This document shows, piece by piece, positions 57,178 to 64,000 of a stretch of 64,000 bases of DNA. The notes under the pieces are model-generated. The model saw only the letters and a program-made list of their open reading frames with translations. It did no database searches and was not told the DNA's origin. The translations under genes and the position numbers were made by a program. Origin of the DNA: Paraburkholderia fungorum (GTDB taxonomy: Bacteria; Pseudomonadota; Gammaproteobacteria; Burkholderiales; Burkholderiaceae); assembly GCF_003610895.1 (NCBI RefSeq), contig NZ_MCAS01000011.1, positions 62,001 to 126,000 of the forward strand, written 5' to 3'. Position 1 is the stretch's first letter. The number at the start of each line of letters is the position of its first letter.

Positions 57178-59628
57178 ATGAATCGCACCGTTGTCATTTC
57201 TCCACTGCTTATCTCCGTGTCGCTCGCGGCGGGATGCGCGCAGGCGCCCAGGTCCGAACCCGTCGTCGCTCAGGGCGCGCAACAGGTTCGTATCGATCGC
57301 GATGCCATGGGCGTTCCCCATGTTTTCGGCAACACCTCGGCGGCGGTGATGTATGGAGCGGGTTACGCCGAAGCACAGGACCGGCTCGCCGACATGGAAC
57401 TCTCGCGCCGGCGGGCGTTGGGACGCACGGCGGAGGTGCTGGGGCCGTCGGCGGTCCAGTCGGACATCATCTCGCGCGATCGCAAGCTCGACAGTGCCGA
57501 ACTGCTGCGTATGTATCACGAGATTCCGCCCGAGCATCAACGCATGATGCAGGCCTATGTCGACGGCGTGAACCAGGAGATCGCCGAGATCGAGCAGGAC
57601 CCGGCTCACAGGACGCCTTATGAAATCGCGCACTGGGGTGTGAAACCGGAGCGTTGGACGCTCCTCGATTACCTGTCGATGATTTCCGGTTTCCCGCGTG
57701 ATCGCGGCGGATTCGAGCTGCAGAACCAGGCGTTTTATAACGCGATGGTGGCGCGCCACGGCCAGACGGCCGGGCGCGAGATATTCGACGACGTCGTGCC
57801 GGTGAGCGACCCCGAATCCCCGACCGCGATACCGGCGGGCGAGGATCTCGCACCGGCGCGGCCTATGCCGCAGGCGACCTATCTGACGCTGGCGCAGACC
57901 GAAGAGGGCACGCCACCCGCGGCGGCCCCGGCGCCGAGCAACAACCATAGCCGGTGCCTCGTGATCGGCCCGCAGCGATCCGCGAGCGGCAAGGTGCTGA
58001 TGCTGGAGTCGACCGCCGACGGCGCTGAGATTCATCTGCATGGCGGCGGTTTTGACAGCGCCGGCTTCACGTTGCCCTCCTGGGGCATCCCGATCATGGG
58101 ACGCGGCCCGCATCATGGCTGGCTCATCACCTCCGGCCAGGAGGACACGACGGACACCTTCGCCGAACGTCTCAATCCGCAGGACCCTCATCAGTACTGG
58201 TACAAGGGCCAGTGGCGTCAGATGGAAGTCCACAACGAAAAAATCCTGGTCAAAGGCGCGGCGCCGGTCGATCACGAAGTGGCGCGCACGATTCACGGGA
58301 CAGTGGTCAGCTGGGACAAACCGCATGGCGTGGCCTACACGCAGCGCTTCGCCGAACGTGGCCACGAACTGGACAACTGGGTCGCCGTCGTCGAAATGCA
58401 GCGGGCAGGTTCGCTCGCCGATTTCGAAACCAAAGGAATCGCACGGGTTTCAACCGACTTCGGCATCTGCTACGGCGACGAGAGCGGACAGATCGGTTTC
58501 TGGGAGACCGGTCTGCAGCCGAAGCGCGCACCCGGCACCGACCCGCGACTGCCCACGCCCGGCACCGGCGACTACGAATGGCAGGGCTTTCTGTCGCTCG
58601 CGGAGCGCCCGCACATGCTCAATCCGAAGCAGGGGTACATCCACAGCTGGAATAGCAAGGCGACCACCTGGTCGCGCGAAGGGGACGAGGGGCGCTTCGG
58701 TGCGACTTTCCGCACCTGGTTGGGAAATCGTCTCGGCGCCTCGTCCACATCGGTCACGCTGCTCGATATGGAGGACTACAACCAGCAGATCTGGAACGCG
58801 ATGGGCGCGCGCGACCGGAATCAGACCTCCCCCGACTTTTTCGCACCGGTCCTGCGCGCGGCGGCCGCTGAAGCACATGACCCCCAGGTCTCGCAGGCCG
58901 TGGATCTGATGCTCTCGTGGAACGGCCTCTATGAAGATCGCGACGGCGACGGCTACTACGATAGCCCGGGCCTCACCCTGTTTCGCACGTGGCTGGAGGT
59001 CGCCCCCAAGATGATCTTCAGCGGTGCTACGCAAGACTGGTGGAACAAGATCGATGCCGACCGCTATCTCAAGTATCAGACGAGCTTGCTGTATCGTGCG
59101 CTGCAGGGATCGAAGGCCGGTCTGCCGGTCAAATTCGACTATTTCAATGGACGTTCACGCGATTCGGTCGTGATCGACACCATCCGGCAAACGATCGCAA
59201 CGGCACGCAAGCAATTCCCCGGCAAGCCGATGGCCGCCTGGCGCATGCCGATTTACTGGAAATACTTTACGGATCAAGCTGACGACCCGGCGCGTTTGCC
59301 GCTTCCCGACGACGATGAACGAAGCAGCACGACATGGGCGGAGCTCGGTCTCGGACCGAAGATGGTGCCGTTGAATGGCGGCGAGCAGTGGGTCGGATTG
59401 ATGGAGCTGGGCAACGGCCACCCCGTGCTCTATTCCGTGACCGAGGCCGGCGGACAGAATCAGTTCATCGATCCGTCGGGACATGGAACGCCGCATCTTA
59501 CCGATCAGGTGCAGATGCACGCGCAGAACCATCTCAAACGGATCGACCTCGATCCGGAGGATGTCCGGCGCAGCCGGAGTTCTTCGGTGACGCTCGAGTA
59601 CGACGGAGGGGTATCGCGGCTGCCGTGA
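57178..59628 (+). CDS. Penicillin acylase-family Ntn-hydrolase, lipoprotein
   Basis: This 816-residue envelope protein has a signal peptide and lipobox LAAGC (Cys20). An alpha-chain region, a likely self-cleavage spacer (about residues 225-253) and the N-terminal nucleophile Ser254 in PSNNHS follow, with beta-chain motifs such as GIPIMGRGPHHGWLITSG and YIHSWNSKATTW. The family hydrolyses amide bonds of penicillins, acyl-homoserine lactones and N-acyl amino acids. The lipobox is unusual, since most members are soluble periplasmic proteins. The porin before it suggests a nutritional amide substrate; quorum quenching is possible. Confidence 0.88.
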   Translation: MNRTVVISPLLISVSLAAGCAQAPRSEPVVAQGAQQVRIDRDAMGVPHVFGNTSAAVMYGAGYAEAQDRLADMELSRRRALGRTAEVLGPSAVQSDIISRDRKLDSAELLRMYHEIPPEHQRMMQAYVDGVNQEIAEIEQDPAHRTPYEIAHWGVKPERWTLLDYLSMISGFPRDRGGFELQNQAFYNAMVARHGQTAGREIFDDVVPVSDPESPTAIPAGEDLAPARPMPQATYLTLAQTEEGTPPAAAPAPSNNHSRCLVIGPQRSASGKVLMLESTADGAEIHLHGGGFDSAGFTLPSWGIPIMGRGPHHGWLITSGQEDTTDTFAERLNPQDPHQYWYKGQWRQMEVHNEKILVKGAAPVDHEVARTIHGTVVSWDKPHGVAYTQRFAERGHELDNWVAVVEMQRAGSLADFETKGIARVSTDFGICYGDESGQIGFWETGLQPKRAPGTDPRLPTPGTGDYEWQGFLSLAERPHMLNPKQGYIHSWNSKATTWSREGDEGRFGATFRTWLGNRLGASSTSVTLLDMEDYNQQIWNAMGARDRNQTSPDFFAPVLRAAAAEAHDPQVSQAVDLMLSWNGLYEDRDGDGYYDSPGLTLFRTWLEVAPKMIFSGATQDWWNKIDADRYLKYQTSLLYRALQGSKAGLPVKFDYFNGRSRDSVVIDTIRQTIATARKQFPGKPMAAWRMPIYWKYFTDQADDPARLPLPDDDERSSTTWAELGLGPKMVPLNGGEQWVGLMELGNGHPVLYSVTEAGGQNQFIDPSGHGTPHLTDQVQMHAQNHLKRIDLDPEDVRRSRSSSVTLEYDGGVSRLP

Positions 59629-59666
59629 GATTGTCGGTTGTGAGTCTGCCGGTCGCCGACCGGCAA

Positions 59667-60887
59667 TCAGCATGCCCGCGGTGGAATCGCCTCTGAACGG
59701 TGACTCGAGCGCGGCGTCATTTTCTGAATCAAGACGAGCGCGAGGCCCGCCGCGGCGATGAGCGCTCCGGCAATGGGGACGGCTGAGTAGCCGAACCCCG
59801 CCGAAATGGCTGCGCCGCCCGCGGCCGCACCCAGTGCATTGCCGAGATTGAACGCGCCCACGTTGACCGATGACGCGAGCCCCGGCGCTTCGGCTGCGGC
59901 GCGCATCACACGCATCTGCAACGGCGGCACGACAGCGAACGTTGCAATACCCCACACGAGCAGGCCGATGGCGGCGCCGAGGTGGCTTGTCGCGATCGTC
60001 GGGAAGGCGAGCATGACCGCGATCAGCAGCACGAGGAAGCCGATCAGGCTGCCGTCGAGCGAGCGGTCGGCGAATCGGCCGCCCACGACGTTGCCGATCG
60101 AAAAGCCGATGCCGATCAACGCGAGCATCGCCGTAATGAACACGGGCGATGCGCCGGTGATCTGCGTCAGCGTCGGCGAGATGTAGGTGTAAAGCGTAAA
60201 CATTGCACCCGCGCCGAGCACGGTCGTCGCCAGTGCGCTCAACACGGTGGGGCGCGTGAGGACCGCGAGTTCGCTGCGCAGGTCCGGCAGGCGGCCCGCT
60301 TCGCCCTTCGGCAGTACGGCAAACAGGCTCGCCATGGCAATCACGCCAAGCCCGGACGTTGCCGCGAACGACATGCGCCAGCCGATCGCCTCGCCGAGCC
60401 ACGTCGCGACCGGCACGCCGCCGACGTTCGCGATGGTGAGCCCCATGAACATGGTTGCGATTGCGCTTGCTTGCCGCTCGCGCGGCACGAGGCTCGCTGC
60501 AACCACCGAGCCGAGTCCGAAGAACGCGCCGTGGTTCAGGCTGGTGACGAGCCGCGCGAGCAGCAGCGTGGTGTAGTTCGGCGCCACTGCCGAGAGCAGA
60601 TTGCCGAGCGTAAAGATGCCCATCAGCATGATCAGCGCGGAGCGTTTCGGCCAGCGCGCGAGCGCGAGTGTCATCAGCGGCGCGCCGATCATGACGCCGA
60701 TCGCGTAGGCGCTGATCAGCATGCCCGCGCCAGGGACGGATACGTGCAGGCCGCTGGCGATCGCGGGCAGCAGCCCCATCGGGGAGAATTCGGTCGTGCC
60801 GATGCCAAACGCGCCGACAGCGAGCGCAAAGAGCGGCAACGCCGCGCTACCGCGTGTGGACTCGCGGGAGGAAGTCGTGGAGATCAT
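59667..60887 (-). CDS. MFS transporter, DHA1 (AraJ/YdhP-type) exporter
   Basis: This 406-residue, 12-helix protein has the AraJ/YdhP signature GAFGIGTTEFSPMGLLPAIA and LISAYAIGVMIGAPLMTLAL. It probably exports sugars, drugs or purine derivatives with protons. It is divergent from the LysR gene at 61020, sharing a 132-base promoter region, so LysR control is likely. It is convergent with the acylase gene, 38 bases away. Confidence 0.88.
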   Translation of the reverse strand: MISTTSSRESTRGSAALPLFALAVGAFGIGTTEFSPMGLLPAIASGLHVSVPGAGMLISAYAIGVMIGAPLMTLALARWPKRSALIMLMGIFTLGNLLSAVAPNYTTLLLARLVTSLNHGAFFGLGSVVAASLVPRERQASAIATMFMGLTIANVGGVPVATWLGEAIGWRMSFAATSGLGVIAMASLFAVLPKGEAGRLPDLRSELAVLTRPTVLSALATTVLGAGAMFTLYTYISPTLTQITGASPVFITAMLALIGIGFSIGNVVGGRFADRSLDGSLIGFLVLLIAVMLAFPTIATSHLGAAIGLLVWGIATFAVVPPLQMRVMRAAAEAPGLASSVNVGAFNLGNALGAAAGGAAISAGFGYSAVPIAGALIAAAGLALVLIQKMTPRSSHRSEAIPPRAC

Positions 60888-61019
60888 GCTTCATGCCTCA
60901 CAGGAAGACCGGCCGAAAGACGGCTCAGGTCAGGATCAGAATATGGCCTGAAGTGTGCGCGCTTTACTTTTGCGGAAAAAGTGGTCTATAAACGAAATTA
61001 TTTTGATTTCAAATCAACA

Positions 61020-61910
61020 ATGAAGACCACACTGGATGAACTGCAAACCTTCGCGACCGTGGTCGACATGGGATCGATCACGGCGGCCGCCCAGCAGCTT
61101 GACCTGACGGTCTCGGCGGCGAGCCGCACGCTCGCGAGACTCGAGGAGAAGCTGAAGACGACCTTGCTGCGCCGAACCACGCGCCGGCTGGAGCTAACCG
61201 AGGAGGGGCGGGCGTTTCTGCAGAATGCGCGGGCGATTATCGAATCGGTGGAGAGCGCGGAGGAACAGATGGTGGCGCGGCGCGACATGCCGTCCGGGCG
61301 GTTGCGGGTCGACGCCGCGTCGCCGTTCATGCTCCACGTGATCGTGCCGCTCGTGCGGGGGTATCGGGAGCGCTATCCGCATGTGGAGCTGGAACTGAAC
61401 AGCAACGAGGGGATCATCGATCTGCTGGAGCGGCGCACCGACGTCGCGATCCGGATCGGCAGGCTGAAGGATTCGACGTTGCATAGCCGGCTCATTGGCA
61501 ACAGCCGGCTTCGTATTCTGGCGAGTCCCGGTTTTCTGGCGGAGCACGGCCAGCCACGCAAGGTCGAAGATCTCGGCAAACATGCGTTGCTGGGATTCAA
61601 CCAGCCGGAGTCGCTGAATGTCTGGCCCGTGCTCGGCGCCGACGGCGAGCTGCAGCGCATCGAGCCTACGGTCTGGTCGTCCAGCGGCGAGACGCTCAGG
61701 CAGCTGGCGCTGGATGGCGTTGGTATCGTCTGCCTGTCGGACTTCATGACTGGGCAGGATCGGGAATCGGGACGCCTCGTGCAGATTCTCGGCCGCCAGA
61801 CCCAGGACATCCGGCAGCCGATCCACGCCGTCTATTATCGGAACACCGCTATTTCCTCAAGAATTGCTTCGTTTGTCGACTACCTGGTCAAAGCGTTCGA
61901 GACTCGGTGA
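61020..61910 (+). CDS. LysR-family regulator
   Basis: This 296-residue protein has an HTH (MKTTLDELQTFATVVDMGSI, LDLTVSAASRTLARLEEKLK, RRTTRRLELTEEG) and a substrate-binding domain of the DsdC/CrgA group (GRLRVDAASPFMLHVIVPLV). The start lies in an AT-rich promoter region. The adjacent divergent MFS exporter is the probable target. Its last 54 bases overlap the end of the oppositely oriented indolepyruvate oxidoreductase gene. Confidence 0.88.
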   Translation: MKTTLDELQTFATVVDMGSITAAAQQLDLTVSAASRTLARLEEKLKTTLLRRTTRRLELTEEGRAFLQNARAIIESVESAEEQMVARRDMPSGRLRVDAASPFMLHVIVPLVRGYRERYPHVELELNSNEGIIDLLERRTDVAIRIGRLKDSTLHSRLIGNSRLRILASPGFLAEHGQPRKVEDLGKHALLGFNQPESLNVWPVLGADGELQRIEPTVWSSSGETLRQLALDGVGIVCLSDFMTGQDRESGRLVQILGRQTQDIRQPIHAVYYRNTAISSRIASFVDYLVKAFETR

Positions 61911-64000
61911 GGCACGATAATCGCGCAGCCACTGTTCGCGTTTCGTCGCGGCCGCGACGACATTGCGCTCCTTGACGTGCCCGAATCCGCGAATTTCATC
62001 GGGCAGATTGGCAAGCTTCATCGCCGCCTCGAAGCGCGTGCTGTCGAGCGTTGCGCAGAACTCATCGATCAGCATGACGTACTGTTCGATCAACTCACGT
62101 TCATTGCGGCGCTCGGACGTCTTGCCGAACACGTCGAAGGTGGTGCCGCGCAGGACTTTGAGTTTGGCGAGAACGCGGAACAGGCTCAGCGTCCATTGAC
62201 CAAAGCGCTGTTTCTTCAGGTGGCCGTGTTCGTCGCGTTTCGCCAGTAGCGGCGGCGCGAGATGAAAAGCGAGCTTGTAATCGCGGCCCGGTTCGCCTTC
62301 GAATTGCGCGCGCAGTTTGTCCAGGTAAGCGGGGTCCGCGTAGAGACGCGCAACTTCGTACTCGTCCTTATAGGTCATCAGCTTGGCGAGATTGCGCGCG
62401 ACCACCGGCGTGAGGCGTAGCTTCGCACCCGCTGCCAGCTTCGTTTCGGCGGCGCGCATGCGGGTGACCACCTCCATGTAACGAGCCGCATAGCGCGCGT
62501 TCTGATAGAGGCCAAGCCGTTCCACATTGCGTTCGATGAGACGGTCGAGCGATTCCGGCATTTGCACCACGATCGCCTGCTGCTTTCCGGCACGCGGCGC
62601 AAACGCATCGGCTGCGGTTTCGCCATGCTGCGCGACATAGCGGCCCCACGCGAACGCGAGTCGATTCTTCTCCACCGCGACACCGTTAAGCTCGATTGCC
62701 CGGTCGAGGCTTTCGTAGCCGACCGGCAGCCAGCCGCGTTGCCACGCAAAACCGAGCAGCAAGGGATTGGCGTAGAGCGTGTCGCCGAGCAGTTCGAGAG
62801 CAAGACGATTTGCGTCGATGAAATCGCAGTCGGCGCCGACACTCTTCAACAGGTCGTGCCGCGTCTCGTCGGCGGGGAAACTCCACTGCGGGTCGCGGAC
62901 AAATTGTGCGGTTGGCGTCGCGCTACTGTTGATCGCCGCTCTCGTCACGCCATATTGCGTGCGGGAAAGCACTTCAGCGGACGCGGAAACGATGGCATCG
63001 CAGCCGATAATCAGACGCGCTTCGCCGGTGGCAATGCGCGTGGCGTGCAATTGATCGGGGGTCGCGGCAATCTGCACGTGACTGAGCACCGCGCCGCCTT
63101 TCTGCGCGAGACCCGCCATGTCGAGTACGGTGACGCCTTTGTTTTCGAGGTGAGCGGCCATGCCCAGCAAGCCGCCGATCGTCACGACACCGGTGCCGCC
63201 CACACCGGTTACCAGCACGCCATAAGGCTTCGACAAGGGGGCCATCACAGGCCGGGGCAGCGCCGCGAAATCGGGCAGCGCGGTGTCCGGACGGGCTTTA
63301 GCGGGCTTCTTCAGCTGCGCGCCTTCCGCCGTCACGAAGCTCGGGCAAAAGCCATTCACGCATGAGAAGTCCTTATTGCACGACGACTGGTTAATCTTGC
63401 GCTTGGTGCCGAGCGGTGTTTGCAGCGGCTCGACCGAGAGGCAGTTCGATTGCACCGAGCAGTCGCCGCAGCCTTCGCACACCGCGTCGTTGATAAACGC
63501 GCGTTTGGCCGGATCGGGATAAGTGCCGCGTTTGCGGCGCCGGCGCTTTTCGGTTGCGCAGGTCTGGTCGTAGATCAGAATGGTCGTGCCCGTCACCTCG
63601 CGTAACTCGCGCTGCAACCGGTCGAGTTCATCGCGGTGGTAGACCTTCACGTCATCCGGAAGACGGACCTTCGCATCGTATTTCTCGGGCTCGTCGGTGA
63701 CGATCAGCACCCGTTTCGCGCCCTCGGCCGTCACCTGAAACGCGATCTGCGGAACCGTGAGCACGCCGTCGACCGGCTGGCCGCCCGTCATCGCGACCGC
63801 GTCGTTGTAGAGGACCTTGTAGGTGACATTCGCGCCCGCCGCAATCGATGCGCGAATCGCGAGAAGACCGGAGTGAAAGTAGGTGCCGTCGCCGAGATTG
63901 GCGAATACGTGCCGCTCATTCGTGAAATGCATCTGCCCGGTCCACGCGACGCCTTCGCCGCCCATCTGGCTGAACGTCTCCGTATTGCGGTCCATCCACA
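61857..64000 (-). CDS. Fused indolepyruvate ferredoxin oxidoreductase, 5' end outside window
   Basis: At least 714 residues of the roughly 1,150-1,200-residue fused alpha/beta enzyme are present; the N-terminal part lies beyond the right edge, and the frame is open through 64000. Visible parts are the end of the TPP domain (WMDRNTETFSQMGGEG, NLGDGTYFHSG), an Fe-S module (CEGCGDCSVQSNC, CNKDFSCVNGFCPSF), a gamma domain (GVLVTGVGGTGVVTIGGLLG) and a helical tail (FGQWTLSLFRVLAKLKVLRG). It oxidises aryl-2-oxoacids to acyl-CoA in amino acid breakdown. It is a second enzyme of this class beside the two-gene form at 50-54 kb. Confidence 0.93.
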   Translation of the reverse strand, partial: WMDRNTETFSQMGGEGVAWTGQMHFTNERHVFANLGDGTYFHSGLLAIRASIAAGANVTYKVLYNDAVAMTGGQPVDGVLTVPQIAFQVTAEGAKRVLIVTDEPEKYDAKVRLPDDVKVYHRDELDRLQRELREVTGTTILIYDQTCATEKRRRRKRGTYPDPAKRAFINDAVCEGCGDCSVQSNCLSVEPLQTPLGTKRKINQSSCNKDFSCVNGFCPSFVTAEGAQLKKPAKARPDTALPDFAALPRPVMAPLSKPYGVLVTGVGGTGVVTIGGLLGMAAHLENKGVTVLDMAGLAQKGGAVLSHVQIAATPDQLHATRIATGEARLIIGCDAIVSASAEVLSRTQYGVTRAAINSSATPTAQFVRDPQWSFPADETRHDLLKSVGADCDFIDANRLALELLGDTLYANPLLLGFAWQRGWLPVGYESLDRAIELNGVAVEKNRLAFAWGRYVAQHGETAADAFAPRAGKQQAIVVQMPESLDRLIERNVERLGLYQNARYAARYMEVVTRMRAAETKLAAGAKLRLTPVVARNLAKLMTYKDEYEVARLYADPAYLDKLRAQFEGEPGRDYKLAFHLAPPLLAKRDEHGHLKKQRFGQWTLSLFRVLAKLKVLRGTTFDVFGKTSERRNERELIEQYVMLIDEFCATLDSTRFEAAMKLANLPDEIRGFGHVKERNVVAAATKREQWLRDYRASPSLERFDQVVDKRSNS

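Noticed and set aside
57178..59628. A defined quorum-quenching acylase name (PvdQ/QuiP)
   Set aside because: Family membership is clear, but acyl-homoserine lactone specificity cannot be told from the visible motifs.
59982..61019. Long plus-strand extension upstream of the LysR gene through the MFS gene
   Set aside because: The upstream 340 codons are antisense to the well-supported MFS transporter and are Arg/His/Gln-rich; the LysR protein starts at 61020.

Overview
The window reads as a chromosomal segment of a soil or plant-associated Burkholderiales bacterium, most likely Paraburkholderia or Burkholderia. The grounds are the high GC with strong third-position bias, two Burkholderia-type trimeric porins, paired DUF1328 membrane peptides, an entericidin, many LysR/GntR/LacI/LuxR regulators, and a large number of catabolic and transport genes. 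No IS element, CRISPR array, intact prophage or rRNA was seen.

Layout. 0.3-4.8 kb is a stress and signalling block: entericidin, NarX-type histidine kinase, two DUF1328 peptides, a ferritin-like protein, a NarL-type regulator and a stand-alone receiver. 4.8-5.6 kb is a long imperfect inverted repeat between convergent genes. 5.6-7.5 kb holds an MFS exporter and a DUF2569-like membrane protein. 7.5-13.4 kb is an ABC importer operon (binding protein, two permeases, ATPase, metallophosphoesterase) with a LacI-family regulator and GalR-like operators. 13.6-19.8 kb is a decayed island at tRNA-Leu(UAA): the intact tRNA, an integrase remnant with stops and frameshifts, lower-GC hypothetical and lipoprotein genes, and a second copy of the tRNA 3' half at the far end.

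20-26 kb carries a D-tartrate dehydratase-like enolase-superfamily gene, an HxlR regulator with a duplicated promoter-operator, a pssA fragment, a tautomerase/LysR pair and an HSL esterase. 26.3-30 kb is a formamidase operon (LuxR-type regulator, AmiS-like channel, FmdA, FmdB). Divergent from it is a two-gene signalling unit: an NCS1-permease-like, Cys-rich, histidine kinase fusion and a receiver joined to a decayed EAL domain.

35.1-54.8 kb is the most distinctive region. Sixteen genes on one strand encode two PLP enzymes, an M20 deacylase, transporters, a porin, an LLM flavin monooxygenase with flavin reductase, an HpcH/HpaI aldolase, an FAD 2-hydroxyacid dehydrogenase, a two-subunit indolepyruvate-ferredoxin-oxidoreductase-type enzyme and an isatin hydrolase/kynurenine formamidase-like cyclase. 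Two almost identical promoters, each with the 12-bp palindrome TCTGAATTCAGA on its -10 box, lie before the first gene and before the internal GntR gene, so this looks like one GntR regulon. The genes fit uptake and breakdown of a nitrogenous, amino-acid-derived or N-heterocyclic compound through a 2-oxoacid to an acyl-CoA; the substrate cannot be read from sequence. A LysR gene, a second porin and a penicillin-acylase-family lipoprotein follow and may extend it. The window ends with an MFS/LysR divergent pair and the 3' part of a fused indolepyruvate oxidoreductase that runs off the right edge.
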